A stretch of DNA of 64,000 nucleotides from Clostridiales bacterium FE2011 (GCA_017569305.1 CP069418.1:1922001-1986000), one strand, 5' to 3'. Shown: positions 9,405 to 18,170, numbered from the stretch's first letter. Translations and numbers: made by a program. The notes: generated by a model not told the origin, from the letters alone.

Positions 9405-9437
9405 ATTATGAATTATGAATTGTGAATTATGAATTGA
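9405..9437. repeat. AT-rich intergenic repeat, family 1 (ATTATGAATTGTGAATT type)
   Basis: One of about eleven copies in the window of a roughly 30-base sequence built from ATTATGAATT and GAATTGTGAATT units. It ends just before the ribosome binding site of the next gene and creates a spurious in-frame ATG at 9422. Confidence 0.75.
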
Positions 9438-9454
9438 AAACGGAGGGACAGGTT

Positions 9455-10345
9455 ATGTTCAGTGAAGCCAGGGGCGATTCTGTACAGATCGCGAGGGAGT
9501 ATATGGATTCCCTGCTTGTGGAGAGCCGGGTTGTCGGCGCGGTGAAGCCGGACACAACCTTCCGGTTCCTGGGAGAAACCTTCAGCATGCCGTTTATGAC
9601 CGCGGCGCTCAGCCATCTGGACCTGGCGTCCATGGCGGAGGGCGCGAAGCAGGCGGGTGCCTGCGTCAGCATCGGGATGGGCGGCAATGAAGAGATGGGC
9701 AAAGTCCTGTCCACCGGCGCAAAGGTGATCAAGATCATCAAGCCCTACGCGGATGAAAAGGAGATCATGAGCCGGATCGAATACGCGGAGGAGCACGGCG
9801 CCCTGGCGGTCGGCATGGATGTGGAGCATGCGGTCAATGTGGAAGACGCGGAGGATTCCGTGGTTATGGGCCTGCAGATGAAGCAGCCGACCCTGGAGGA
9901 GCTGGAGAAATATATCCGGGCGACAAAGCTGCCCTTTTTCATCAAGGGTGCGCTGAGCGCGGCGGATGCGCTGCGCTGCCGGGACCTGGGAGCCGCCGGC
10001 CTGGTGCTGAGCCATCATAACGGCCTGATGCGGTATGCCGTGCCGCCGGTGATGATCCTGCCGGAGATCCGGAAGGCGGTGGGCAGCGACCTGCTCCTGG
10101 TTGCGGACGGCGGGATTGAAACCGGTTTTGACGCTTTCAAGGCGCTGGCCCGCGGCGCGGACGCCGTGACCATGGGCAAGGCGCTGATGGGCCCCCTGAA
10201 GGACAAGGGGGCGGAAGGCGTAAAAGAAGCCCTGCAGAAGGCGAACGGCCAGCTGCAGGCGATGATGATCCGCACCGGAACGAAGAACCTGAAGCACATG
10301 GATCCGTCTGTGATCTGGGAGCCTGCCGGATACCGGCACGGATAA
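9455..10345 (+). CDS. FMN-dependent alpha-hydroxy-acid oxidizing family protein
   Basis: A 296-residue TIM-barrel flavoprotein of the lactate oxidase / glycolate oxidase / FMN-dehydrogenase superfamily. The C-terminal half carries the family pattern: FIKGALSAADALRCRDLGAAGLVLSHH, where the usual SNHGGR is replaced by SHHNG, then LLLVADGGIETGFDAFKALARGADAV and the phosphate-binding VTMGKAL. The substrate is not clear, and the changed SHHNG suggests it is not a standard lactate oxidase. The start at 9455 (GGAGGGA upstream) is chosen over an ATG at 9422 that lies inside an intergenic repeat. It is flanked by repeats upstream and a bidirectional terminator shared with recO downstream. Confidence 0.75.
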   Translation: MFSEARGDSVQIAREYMDSLLVESRVVGAVKPDTTFRFLGETFSMPFMTAALSHLDLASMAEGAKQAGACVSIGMGGNEEMGKVLSTGAKVIKIIKPYADEKEIMSRIEYAEEHGALAVGMDVEHAVNVEDAEDSVVMGLQMKQPTLEELEKYIRATKLPFFIKGALSAADALRCRDLGAAGLVLSHHNGLMRYAVPPVMILPEIRKAVGSDLLLVADGGIETGFDAFKALARGADAVTMGKALMGPLKDKGAEGVKEALQKANGQLQAMMIRTGTKNLKHMDPSVIWEPAGYRHG

Positions 10346-10352
10346 ATAAGAA

Positions 10353-10382
10353 AACGTCTCTGACCTTTGGTCAGGGACGTTG
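10353..10382. terminator. Bidirectional terminator between the FMN enzyme gene and recO
   Basis: Hairpin AACGTCTCTGACC-TTT-GGTCAGGGACGTT between convergent genes, with a T-rich run on the plus side and A-run/T-run symmetry on the other. Confidence 0.75.
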
Positions 10383-10383
10383 T

Positions 10384-11115
10384 TTATTCCTTGGGAAGCA
10401 TGGCCGAGCTTTTGATGCGCCTGCCCAACCGGCGCTCCGTATAATCCCGGAGCAGGGTGAAGGGTGCGGTTTCCTCCGGGGTGTTGACCCAGGCGGCGGA
10501 GCCGGTGGTCAGCGCTTTCCGCATCCAGCGGATCTGCCCGGGAGAGAGGGGTGCCTGGTCCCGGCGGCTTTGGCAGCTGTCGCAGCAGATGCCGCCTTCT
10601 TCCGCGTCGAAGAAAAGCGGGGCATTTTCCTCCGGCTTCTTTCCGCAGAACACGCAGTGGTTCAGCCGGGGCTTGAAACCCTGGCAGGCGGCAAAGTGAA
10701 GCAGGAACCCGGCCAGCAGCGGTTTCCATTCCTGGTCGGAAAAGGTCAGCCGGGACAGGGTGTGAAGCAGCAGCATAAAAAGCTCCTGCTGTTCCTGCTC
10801 GGGCTCCGCCACGGCTTCCGCCAGGTTCAGCAGCCAGATGCCGCAGGTCAGCCGGTCGTAGTCGTTCCGCAGGGGGTAGAAGGTTTCAATCAGTTTGACG
10901 GAGGTTACCGTGATGTGCCCGCCGTTTTCGTGCAGCATGTAATCCCCCAGCGCGAACAGCTCGCCGGAGTTCAGGTTGTGGGATTTGGGCTTGCGGCAGT
11001 TCCGGATGATGGCGTCAATCCGACCCCGGGAAGGGGAAAGAAGGGTGACCATCCGGTCGTTGTCCCGGTAGTTCACATGCCGCAGCACAATGGCGGTATT
11101 TTCTGTCTGAATCAT
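10384..11115 (-). CDS. recO: DNA repair protein RecO
   Basis: RecO loads RecA onto SSB-coated DNA in the RecFOR pathway. The protein is 243 residues. It has an N-terminal OB fold with the family start MIQTENTAIVLRHVNYRDNDRM, a helical middle, and a C-terminal zinc-binding pattern CVFCG...CCDSC. The start at 11115 is chosen because it matches the family N-terminus and is preceded by GAGGATACC; an upstream in-frame ATG at 11196 falls on the promoter. The gene is alone on the minus strand, convergent with the flavoprotein and divergent from the sigma factor operon. Confidence 0.93.
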   Translation of the reverse strand: MIQTENTAIVLRHVNYRDNDRMVTLLSPSRGRIDAIIRNCRKPKSHNLNSGELFALGDYMLHENGGHITVTSVKLIETFYPLRNDYDRLTCGIWLLNLAEAVAEPEQEQQELFMLLLHTLSRLTFSDQEWKPLLAGFLLHFAACQGFKPRLNHCVFCGKKPEENAPLFFDAEEGGICCDSCQSRRDQAPLSPGQIRWMRKALTTGSAAWVNTPEETAPFTLLRDYTERRLGRRIKSSAMLPKE

Positions 11116-11167
11116 GGTATCCTCAGCGTTCCGGGCCTGTTTGCAGGTTGGCGTATTTCCTAAAGCT

Positions 11168-11196
11168 ATGCTATCATATGGGACAGTTGAATGCAA
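11168..11196 (-). promoter_or_regulatory. recO promoter
   Basis: On the minus strand TTGCAT (11191-11196), 17 bases, TAGCAT (11168-11173), with an extended -10 TG. It places transcription start downstream of the in-frame ATG at 11196, supporting the shorter RecO start. Confidence 0.6.
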
Positions 11197-11213
11197 GCGA
11201 ACGGGCTGTTGTG

Positions 11214-11268
11214 AAGAGTGTTAAGTGAAGAGTGTAGAGTGTAGAGTTCCTCCTGCGGAGGCAGGAGG
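11214..11268 (+). repeat. Short direct repeats and hairpin in the sigma gene leader
   Basis: Runs of GAAGAGTGT/AGAGTGTAGAGT units (11214-11247) are followed by a perfect hairpin, CCTCCTGC-GGAG-GCAGGAGG (11249-11268). The hairpin ends 2 bases before the AAAGGAG site of the sigma factor gene. The left arm is itself an anti-Shine-Dalgarno-like sequence, so it could affect translation. Confidence 0.5.
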
Positions 11269-11290
11269 AGAAAGGAGACAGATCATCACC

Positions 11291-11887
11291 ATGGACGAAC
11301 TGCTGCTTCGCAAGGCGCAGCACGGTGATCCGGAAGCGTTTGAACAGCTGATCACGCCGCTGGAACAGCTGATCTGGCGGATCTGCTGGCACTATACGGG
11401 CAACCGGGAAAGCGCGGAAGACTGCGGCCAGGAAACCATGATCCGGATCTGGCGGAGCCTGGACAGCTACCGGGGCGACTGTGCTCTGGAAAGCTGGGTG
11501 TACCGGATTGCGGCCAACTGCTGCATGGATTACCTGCGAAAGAAAAAGCGGGACAAGAGCGTGTCGATGGAGCCGATGCAGGAACAGGGCTTTGATCCGG
11601 CGGATCCCTCTCCGGGAACAGAGGAACAGGTGGTTGCCGCGGATGAGCAAAAGCGCCTGCGGGAGGCAATCACCATGCTGCCGGAGGATCAGCGGGAGGC
11701 GCTGATCATGACCCAGCTGGAAAAGGTACCCTATGAGGAGGCGGCCAAACTTCTCGGGGTATCGGAGGGCACGATCAAAAGCAGGGTCAACCGGGCAAAA
11801 GCAAGACTGAAAGAAATCCTGTCGGGAGAAAGGGAACTTTCTCCGCCGGGGAACGTCAAAATAGATGAAAGGAGGTCGCGGTCATGA
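11291..11887 (+). CDS. ECF-type RNA polymerase sigma factor
   Basis: A 198-residue sigma-70 family factor of the extracytoplasmic function group. Region 2 spans about residues 20-90 (the stretch DCGQETMIRIWRSLDSYRG and WVYRIAANCCMDYLR). Region 4 spans about 125-185 (LPEDQREALIMTQLEKVPYEEAAKLLGVSEGTIKSRVNRAKARLKE). The start at 11291 (MDELLLRKAQ) follows AAAGGAG; an earlier in-frame ATG at 11225 would add residues encoded by repeats and a hairpin. Its last codons overlap the next gene by ATGA, indicating translational coupling to a putative anti-sigma factor. No clear -35/-10 was found upstream, which would fit autoregulation by an alternative sigma. Confidence 0.9.
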   Translation: MDELLLRKAQHGDPEAFEQLITPLEQLIWRICWHYTGNRESAEDCGQETMIRIWRSLDSYRGDCALESWVYRIAANCCMDYLRKKKRDKSVSMEPMQEQGFDPADPSPGTEEQVVAADEQKRLREAITMLPEDQREALIMTQLEKVPYEEAAKLLGVSEGTIKSRVNRAKARLKEILSGERELSPPGNVKIDERRSRS

Positions 11888-12696
11888 AACAGACAGACAC
11901 GGAAAAGATGCTTCAGAATGATCCGGAACTGGACGCCCTGCTGGATCAGATGGCGGAGGATGTTCCGCCCATGCCCGCGGACTTCCATGACAACTGGATG
12001 AGTACCATCCGGACTGAAGCCAAACAGGCCGCTCCTGCGGCCGAAGAAAAGGAAGAAAAGAAACCGGTATCCATCGTCCGCTGGACAAGAATCCTCAGCG
12101 TTGCCGCAATGTTTGTGTTCCTGATCGGCGGCACGCTGCTGTACCGGAACACAAAAGGCACCATGAGGCCGGCCATGAACGCGGAAAAGAAGGAAGCGGC
12201 GGTCATGACGGAGATGGCTGTTACAGCCGTGGAGGAGGCGGCAGAGGAAGAGGCGGAGTCCGAAGCATATGATCCGGACAGGGATGCCGGGAACATGCCG
12301 CTTTCCGCAAGCATTCCCATGGCAGCTGCGTCTGACGCGGCGGCCGCGGATGCCAGGTCGTATGAGGCGGAGGTCAATGAAGCGCCGGTCATGGCTATGG
12401 GAGCTGCCGTAGAGGAAGACGCTGTATATGAAGCGGCGGAGGCTGCGGAGGAACCGATGCCTGTACCGGCGGCGACATCCATGCCCACTGCGGAACCGGT
12501 TCCCGAACCGGAAGAAGCGGGAACGGCGGATGAACCGGAGACAACGGAACAGTCCGGACTGCTGCAGCAGGCAGGGGGATTTTTCACGGATATGGGCGAT
12601 TTCCTGCTGTCTGCGCTGCCATACCTGGCGGTGCTGGCGGTACCGGCTGTGGCTGCCCTGCTTCTCAACCGACGGAAAAAGCATAAGAGCAACTGA
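11884..12696 (+). CDS. Putative membrane anti-sigma factor
   Basis: A 270-residue protein whose start overlaps the sigma gene stop (ATGA). Residues 1-60 are cytoplasmic and acidic (LDALLDQMAEDVPPMP...), with the DxxM/PPMPADFH pattern seen at the start of many anti-sigma proteins. A membrane helix lies near 65-85, then a long low-complexity Ala/Glu/Pro stretch (about 95-225), then a second helix near 240-260 followed by a basic tail (RRKKHKS). No zinc-binding HxxxCxxC motif of the ZAS type is visible. The role as anti-sigma factor is inferred from the gene pair, its length and the topology. Confidence 0.65.
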   Translation: MKQTDTEKMLQNDPELDALLDQMAEDVPPMPADFHDNWMSTIRTEAKQAAPAAEEKEEKKPVSIVRWTRILSVAAMFVFLIGGTLLYRNTKGTMRPAMNAEKKEAAVMTEMAVTAVEEAAEEEAESEAYDPDRDAGNMPLSASIPMAAASDAAAADARSYEAEVNEAPVMAMGAAVEEDAVYEAAEAAEEPMPVPAATSMPTAEPVPEPEEAGTADEPETTEQSGLLQQAGGFFTDMGDFLLSALPYLAVLAVPAVAALLLNRRKKHKSN

Positions 12697-12729
12697 TCGA
12701 TTCTGACACACAAGGAGAATACACGGACC

Positions 12730-13266
12730 ATGGAGCTGTTTGACCTGTATACCAAAGACCGGGTGAAAAACGGACGGACAATGGTGCGCGGCGAGCCGGT
12801 ACCGGAGAACTGCTACCGGATCGTGGTGCATATCTGCATTTTTGACAGTGAAGGCCGGATGCTGATCCAGCAGCGCCAGCCCTTCAAGCATGGCTGGTCC
12901 AATATGTGGGACATTACGGTGGGCGGAAGCGCCATTGCCGGGGATGACAGCCAGTCGGCGGCGGAACGGGAGACCCGGGAAGAGCTGGGCCTGGAGATTG
13001 ATCTTTCTGAAGTCCGCCCGTCTCTGACACTGCACTGGGAGCACGGTTTTGATGATTATTACCTGCTGACACAGGAGGTGGATCTGTCGACCCTGCACCT
13101 GCAGTATGAGGAAGTGCAGGCGGTACGCTGGGCCACACGGGATGAGATCATGCAGATGATTGACGACGGGCAGTTCATTCCCTATGAAAAGGGACTGATT
13201 GATCTGCTCTTCTTCCAGCGGAACCATCGTGGCGCGCATACCCGGCGGGATACAACGGGAGCCTGA
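12730..13266 (+). CDS. Nudix hydrolase
   Basis: A 178-residue Nudix family protein of the isopentenyl-diphosphate isomerase-like branch. It cleaves nucleoside diphosphates linked to another moiety; the substrate is unknown. The Nudix box reads GSAIAGD-N7-RETREELGL, about residues 62-84, with Asp where the first Glu usually stands. The core REtxEExG metal ligands are intact. It starts with AAGGAG at a good distance and lies 33 bases after the anti-sigma gene, so it may be read with it. The HAD gene follows after 23 bases. Confidence 0.88.
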   Translation: MELFDLYTKDRVKNGRTMVRGEPVPENCYRIVVHICIFDSEGRMLIQQRQPFKHGWSNMWDITVGGSAIAGDDSQSAAERETREELGLEIDLSEVRPSLTLHWEHGFDDYYLLTQEVDLSTLHLQYEEVQAVRWATRDEIMQMIDDGQFIPYEKGLIDLLFFQRNHRGAHTRRDTTGA

Positions 13267-13289
13267 TCACTGAACAGATAAGAGGGAAT

Positions 13290-14129
13290 ATGGATAAAAG
13301 CACACTGTACGTTACTGACCTGGACGGAACCCTGATGCGGAGCAGCGGAACCCTGTCCGCGTATACTGTTTCGGTGATCAACCGGCTGGTGGAACAGGGC
13401 CTCGCGTTTACCTATGCCACTGCCCGCTCCGTTGAGAGCGCGCGGACCATTACCGGCGGCCTGCGGCTGTCCCTGCCGGTCATCACCCGGAACGGCGCGG
13501 TGCTGGCGGACAATCAAACCGGAAAGCATCTGGAAAAGGCCCTCTTCACGGAAGAAGAGGTGAAGCTCCTGAAGGAAATGCTGCCGGAGCTGCCCCGTCT
13601 GGGCTTTGTCTCCTGCTTTTCCGGGGAGAAAATGTTTAAAACCTTCATGCCCGGAGAGCATACGCCGGGCTTTGAAAAATACCTGGAGTACTACAGGAAC
13701 GATCCCCTGATGAAGCGGGCGGACACAGTGGACGATCTGTTCTTCGGCCAGCCTGGCTACGTTACCCTGATCGATGACAGGGAAAAGATGGCGCCGATCT
13801 ATGAACGGGTCCGGCAGTACTCCGGCTGGGAATGCATTTTCCAGAAGGATACCTATTGGGAGGAGTACTGGGTGGAGATCTGTCCGCAGAACTGTACCAA
13901 GGCCAAGGCGATCCTGAAGATGAAGGAACGATATGGCTTTCAGAAGGCGGTTGTTTTCGGGGATTCCGTCAATGACCTGCCCATGTTCCGGGCGGCGGAT
14001 GAAGCCTATGCGGTGGATAACGCGCTGGAGGAACTGAAAGGGATCGCGACCGGGGTCATCGGCCGCAACGACGAGGACGCGGTGGCGCACTTCCTGGAAA
14101 GCCGGGGCGCGGCGGCAAAAGGAAACTGA
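13290..14129 (+). CDS. HAD superfamily hydrolase, Cof type
   Basis: A 279-residue phosphatase of the HAD-IIB (Cof) subfamily, typically acting on sugar phosphates or flavin mononucleotide. Motif I is DLDGT (nucleophile and acid Asp at about 10 and 12), and motif IV is GDSVNDLPM near residue 218. A large cap domain lies between (about 80-190). A following terminator at 14134 ends this transcript. It lies 23 bases after the Nudix gene with an AGAGGGA site; both are housekeeping-type metabolite-repair enzymes. Confidence 0.88.
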   Translation: MDKSTLYVTDLDGTLMRSSGTLSAYTVSVINRLVEQGLAFTYATARSVESARTITGGLRLSLPVITRNGAVLADNQTGKHLEKALFTEEEVKLLKEMLPELPRLGFVSCFSGEKMFKTFMPGEHTPGFEKYLEYYRNDPLMKRADTVDDLFFGQPGYVTLIDDREKMAPIYERVRQYSGWECIFQKDTYWEEYWVEICPQNCTKAKAILKMKERYGFQKAVVFGDSVNDLPMFRAADEAYAVDNALEELKGIATGVIGRNDEDAVAHFLESRGAAAKGN

Positions 14130-14133
14130 CTGT

Positions 14134-14170
14134 AATAGGAACCGGAAGGAAAATACCGGTTCCTATTTTT
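14134..14170 (+). terminator. Terminator after the HAD gene
   Basis: Perfect 12-base stem AATAGGAACCGG / CCGGTTCCTATT followed by TTTTC. Confidence 0.85.
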
Positions 14171-14264
14171 CTGAATGCGTCCTGTATTCATGGCTGTTCA
14201 TTGAGGTATGATCAGCATGGAAAGATGCCAAACCGGCCGAAAGGGCGGAGAAAGGGGTAAAGTG

Positions 14265-14600
14265 ATGTACTGCGAGAAATGCAAGCGGATTTTTGAAGAA
14301 GAAAAATGCCCTGTCTGCTGGCACAGCCAGGTCCGGGAGCCTGAACCCGGAGACCTGTGCTTCCTGACGGAGCAGGATTATGTTTCCTCCGGCATCCTGG
14401 AGGATGTGCTGAAGCAGGATGGAATCCCGTACCTGAGGAAGGACGTCATGGGCGCGGGGATGGCCATCAAGGTCGGTCCCATGCTGGACCGGGGCAGGTT
14501 CTACGTTATGTATGAAAAGCTGCCGGACGCCCAGGCGGTTGTGGATGAATTGTTCACCGGGATCCGGGAGGAAGCCGGAGAGCCGGTAAAGCAGGAGTGA
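14265..14600 (+). CDS. Small zinc-ribbon protein with DUF2007-like domain
   Basis: A 111-residue soluble protein. The N-terminus holds a zinc-ribbon (YCEKCKRIF...CPVCWH, residues 2-19). The rest resembles the DUF2007 'putative signal transducing protein' fold (VSSGILEDVLKQDGIPYL...). The start at 14265 is preceded by GAAAGGGG; an in-frame ATG at 14208 lacks a site. It is 4 bases from the next gene, a small membrane protein, and the two form a pair. The protein at 33145 has a similar core (LxDExIPF), so the window holds two members. Confidence 0.6.
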   Translation: MYCEKCKRIFEEEKCPVCWHSQVREPEPGDLCFLTEQDYVSSGILEDVLKQDGIPYLRKDVMGAGMAIKVGPMLDRGRFYVMYEKLPDAQAVVDELFTGIREEAGEPVKQE

Positions 14601-14604
14601 GGAT

Positions 14605-14925
14605 ATGATTGCCGGTTTTGTAATCTGGAGCGCAGTAAGCCTTCTGCTGCTGGGGATCGGTATCTGGTCCTGGCGGTCGGAAAAGGCGGCGGGTTTTTAT
14701 ACCGGCGCAAAGCCGCCGGAGGTGACGGACGTCCGGGCTTATAACCGCTCCGTGGGGAAACTGTGGTTTGCCTATGCGGTGTTGTTTGAACTGCTGTACG
14801 TTCCGCTGCTGATTCCGGCACTGCATGATTCGGGCATCCTGTGGTTTGGCCTTGGGACGCCCGTGATCACAATCGGACTGCTGATCGGCTATCACTGTAT
14901 CCTGCAGAGGTACAGAAAAGTATAA
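14605..14925 (+). CDS. Small membrane protein, unknown
   Basis: A 106-residue protein with three predicted membrane helices (about 3-20, 50-70 and 78-97) and a short loop after the first. The pattern RSEKAAGFYTGAKPPEVTDVRAYNRSVGKLW resembles DUF3784-type small membrane proteins, but this is tentative. Its start lies 4 bases after the stop of the zinc-ribbon protein, and the GGAGTGAGGAT run overlapping that stop serves as its site. Function unknown. Confidence 0.6.
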   Translation: MIAGFVIWSAVSLLLLGIGIWSWRSEKAAGFYTGAKPPEVTDVRAYNRSVGKLWFAYAVLFELLYVPLLIPALHDSGILWFGLGTPVITIGLLIGYHCILQRYRKV

Positions 14926-14936
14926 ACGTTTCATTA

Positions 14937-14965
14937 TTGGAAAAAACCGGGTCCTGTGATATATT
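14937..14965 (+). promoter_or_regulatory. lacZ promoter
   Basis: TTGGAA (14937-14942), 17 bases, TATATT (14960-14965), with an extended -10 TG at 14957-14958. The coding start at 14998 lies about 27 bases after the predicted transcription start. Confidence 0.65.
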
Positions 14966-14997
14966 GTTTTCATCAGAATGAAGAGAGGCTTTGCTTT

Positions 14998-17900
14998 ATG
15001 TTCTTTGATGAAAACAGGCTCAGGGATCCGGATTTTTTTCGTGAAAACAGACTGGACGCGCATTCCGATCATGCGATTGAGCCTGCGTACCGGCTGTGCC
15101 TGAACGGCCTGTGGAAGTTTGCCCATGCCGTGAATCCTTCCCAGGTGATTCCCGGTTTTGAACAGCCGGAAATGGACTGCCGCGGCTGGAGCGATATCCA
15201 TGTACCTGCCCATATCCAGCTGGAGGGCTGGGGGACGCCCCAGTATGCCAATACGGAATATCCCTGGGACGGGCTGGCGGATATCCGGCCCGGAGAACTG
15301 CCGGAAAACTTTAATCCCGTTGCCTGCTATGTGAAGTATTTCCGCCTGCCGGAGAACATGCGGGGCAAGCGGGTCTTTATCTCTTTCCAGGGTGTGGAGA
15401 GCTGTGTGGCCCTGTGGCTGAACGGAACCTATATCGGTTTCTCCTCGGACAGCTTCACGCCCCATGAGTTTGAGCTTACGGAGGCGCTGCGGGACGGGGA
15501 AAACAAGCTGGCCTGCAGGGTGTACCGCTGGTGCTCCGGCAGCTGGCTGGAGGACCAGGATTTCCTGCGCTTTTCCGGTATCTTCCGGGACGTGTATCTT
15601 TACGCGGTTTCTTCCGTCCATGTGTGGGACCTGAAGATCGTCGCGGAGCCGGATGAAACCTTCACGAACGGTATCCTGCGCTGGCAGGCAAAGACGGAAA
15701 CCCCCGCGGGAACCCGCCTGGCCGTCTGCCTGAAGGACAGGGATGAAGTGCTCGCAGAGGGCCGCGGGGAAGTCTCCGGCCGGATGGAATCGGAAGGAAG
15801 CCTCACGGCGGACAGGATCCGTCTCTGGTCCGCGGAGGATCCGTATCTCTATGAACTGCGGCTGACGCTGACTGCTCCCGACGGAACGGAGGAAACCGCC
15901 GTCCAGAAGGTGGGTTTCCGGAAGATTGAGATCCGTGACAGCATCATCCGGGTCAACGGCGTCCGCGTGGTGTTCAAGGGTGTCAACCGTCATGACTTCT
16001 GCGGTGAAACCGGCCGGGCAGTCACGGAGGAGAAGGTTCGCCGGGATCTGCTGACCATGAAGCGGAACAACATCAACGCAATCCGTACCAGCCATTATCC
16101 GAATGCCAGCATGCTTTACCGGCTGTGTGATGAGCTGGGCCTGTATATCATTGATGAAAACAACATGGAAAGCCACGGCATGTGGGACATGCTCTGGCAG
16201 GGTTATATCAAAATCGACCAGATGTTCCCCGGTGCGCAGAAGGCGTGGGAGCCGATGCTCCTGGACCGGGTCCGCTCCGTCACGCAGCGGGACCGGAACC
16301 ATCCCAGCGTTATCATCTGGTCCTGCGGCAATGAAAGCCTGACCGGCCCCGTGATCCTGGCCATGAGCCGGGAGTTCAAACGGCTGGATCCCACCCGCCC
16401 CGTGCATTACGAGGGCGACCATCAGGTGGACTTTTTCGATCCGGCCCTGCGGCTCCGGGAGATCACCGATATCGAAACGGAAATGTATACGCCCGCCCAC
16501 AAGATCCGTGAATTCCTGAAGGAGCACCGGGAGAAGCCCTTCATCCTCTGTGAGTACACCCATTCCATGGGTAACTCCAACGGCGCCATGCACAAATATA
16601 CGGAGCTGGCATATGAAGAGGAACTGTATCAGGGCGGCTTTATCTGGGACTTTATTGACCAGGGCCTGGTCATGCGGGACCGCTTCGGAAAGGAAACGCT
16701 CACCTACGGCGGCGACTGGGATGACCGGCCGACGGACGGGATCTTCTGCGGCAACGGCATCGTCTTTGCCGACGGCCGGGAAACCCCGAAGCTGCAGGAA
16801 GTAAAGTACAACTACCAGAATATTGTTGTCCGGCCGGACGCGGAAAAGATGGAAGTCATCAACCGGCACATGTTTACCTCCACTGCTGCCTTCCGCTGCG
16901 TTGCGGTGCTGGCCCGGGACGGAAAGGAAATTGCCCGCCGGGAAATTGAAACCAACGTGGCGCCGCTTTCCTCCGCGGTGTATCCGCTGCCCTTCGGTAA
17001 GCAGACCGAGCCGGGTGAGTATACGGTGACCGTATCCTTCCGCCTGCGGGAGGACACCCCCTGGGCTTCCGAAGGCTTTGAGACCGCCTTCGGCCAGGGC
17101 GTCTGGTCCGTGAAGGAAAAGGAACATGCCTGTCAGCACCTGAGCGGGGAGCTCTTCTTCATGAACAGTCCCTGGAATATCACCGTACGCGGCGATCATT
17201 TCAGCGTTCAGTTCTCCCGGCTCACCGGCGCGCTGACCTCTTACCGCTGGGGTGAAACGGAATACCTGAAGGCGCCGCTGCTGCCCAACTTCTGGCGCGC
17301 TCCCACAAACAACGACTACGGCAACCGTATGCCGCAGCGCTATGCCCAGTGGAAGATCGCTTCCCAGTACTGCATGGCCGGTTTTGATCCGGAAACATCG
17401 AAGAAGAACGCCGCCGTGCGTCCGCAGCAGGAAGCAGACGGCAGCGTGACCTTTACCATGACCTATGACCTGCCTACAAAGCCCGCCGCGTCCTGCGCGG
17501 TAACCTACCGGGTTCGCCCCTGCGGCCGGGTGGATGTGCGCATGGACTACGCTCCGGTAAAGGAGCTGGGTGAGATGCCGGAGTTCGGCATGATCGCGAA
17601 GCTCAGCGCGGACTGCGACCGGGTGCGCTTCTACGGCCTTGGGCCGCAGGAGAACTATATCGACCGGCGGGAAGGCGCCCGCCTCGGGATCTGGGACTAC
17701 CGCGCGGAAGAGAACCTGACGCCCTACCTGCTTCCCCAGGAATGCGGCAACCGGACCGGCGTCCGCTGGGCGGAGGTCACCGACGCAAAGGGCCAGGGGC
17801 TGAAGCTGTGGCTGAACGGAGGAGAATTCTCCGCCCTGCCCTGGACGCCCCATGAAATTGAGAACGCGGCCCATGGCTATGAGCTTCCGCCGGTGAATTA

Positions 17901-18033
17901 CACGGTGCTGAAACTGAGCACCCGGCAGATGGGGATCGCCGGGGATGACAGCTGGGGGGCCCGCACCCATCCGGAATACCTGCTGGATGTGTCCAAACCG
18001 CTCCGCTTTGAGTTCTCGTTTAAGGGAATCTGA
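14998..18033 (+). CDS. lacZ: Beta-galactosidase, glycoside hydrolase family 2
   Basis: Hydrolyses lactose and related beta-galactosides; 1011 residues, the length of E. coli LacZ. Domains follow the LacZ order: sugar-binding jelly roll (about 40-210), two immunoglobulin-like domains flanking the TIM barrel (about 310-600), and the C-terminal supersandwich (about 720-1005). The acid/base Glu is in SCGNES (about E446) and the nucleophile in CEYTHSMGN (about E519). There is no signal peptide, so it acts in the cytoplasm. The start at 14998 is chosen because GAAGAGAGG precedes it and the promoter -10 box overlaps the ATG at 14956. No lactose permease or regulator is adjacent. Confidence 0.95.
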   Translation: MFFDENRLRDPDFFRENRLDAHSDHAIEPAYRLCLNGLWKFAHAVNPSQVIPGFEQPEMDCRGWSDIHVPAHIQLEGWGTPQYANTEYPWDGLADIRPGELPENFNPVACYVKYFRLPENMRGKRVFISFQGVESCVALWLNGTYIGFSSDSFTPHEFELTEALRDGENKLACRVYRWCSGSWLEDQDFLRFSGIFRDVYLYAVSSVHVWDLKIVAEPDETFTNGILRWQAKTETPAGTRLAVCLKDRDEVLAEGRGEVSGRMESEGSLTADRIRLWSAEDPYLYELRLTLTAPDGTEETAVQKVGFRKIEIRDSIIRVNGVRVVFKGVNRHDFCGETGRAVTEEKVRRDLLTMKRNNINAIRTSHYPNASMLYRLCDELGLYIIDENNMESHGMWDMLWQGYIKIDQMFPGAQKAWEPMLLDRVRSVTQRDRNHPSVIIWSCGNESLTGPVILAMSREFKRLDPTRPVHYEGDHQVDFFDPALRLREITDIETEMYTPAHKIREFLKEHREKPFILCEYTHSMGNSNGAMHKYTELAYEEELYQGGFIWDFIDQGLVMRDRFGKETLTYGGDWDDRPTDGIFCGNGIVFADGRETPKLQEVKYNYQNIVVRPDAEKMEVINRHMFTSTAAFRCVAVLARDGKEIARREIETNVAPLSSAVYPLPFGKQTEPGEYTVTVSFRLREDTPWASEGFETAFGQGVWSVKEKEHACQHLSGELFFMNSPWNITVRGDHFSVQFSRLTGALTSYRWGETEYLKAPLLPNFWRAPTNNDYGNRMPQRYAQWKIASQYCMAGFDPETSKKNAAVRPQQEADGSVTFTMTYDLPTKPAASCAVTYRVRPCGRVDVRMDYAPVKELGEMPEFGMIAKLSADCDRVRFYGLGPQENYIDRREGARLGIWDYRAEENLTPYLLPQECGNRTGVRWAEVTDAKGQGLKLWLNGGEFSALPWTPHEIENAAHGYELPPVNYTVLKLSTRQMGIAGDDSWGARTHPEYLLDVSKPLRFEFSFKGI

Positions 18034-18044
18034 TATGAATGATC

Positions 18045-18076
18045 AAGAAGCACGGCCTGCACCGTGCTTCTTTTTT
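18045..18076 (+). terminator. lacZ terminator, copy A of a repeated hairpin
   Basis: AAGAAGCACGG-CCTGCA-CCGTGCTTCTT followed by TTTT. An almost identical hairpin lies at 18848. Confidence 0.85.
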
Positions 18077-18118
18077 GTGCGAATGTGTCGCGTATAAATA
18101 AATATATGTAATATATAC

Positions 18119-18147
18119 TTGACACAAGGTCGCGTTTATGTTAATCT
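18119..18147 (+). promoter_or_regulatory. Promoter of the XRE regulator cassette
   Basis: Consensus TTGACA (18119-18124), 17 bases, TAATCT (18142-18147), with TG at 18139-18140 in the extended -10 position. The TG is part of the only upstream in-frame ATG (18138-18140), so that ATG cannot be in the mRNA from this promoter. Confidence 0.75.
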
Positions 18148-18170
18148 GCTGTCGAAGGGAGGGGGTTCCA

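Noticed and set aside
14554..17970. Very long open frame on the minus strand opposite lacZ
   Set aside because: It mirrors the codon bias of lacZ, has no ribosome site and its translation resembles no family; it is a shadow frame.
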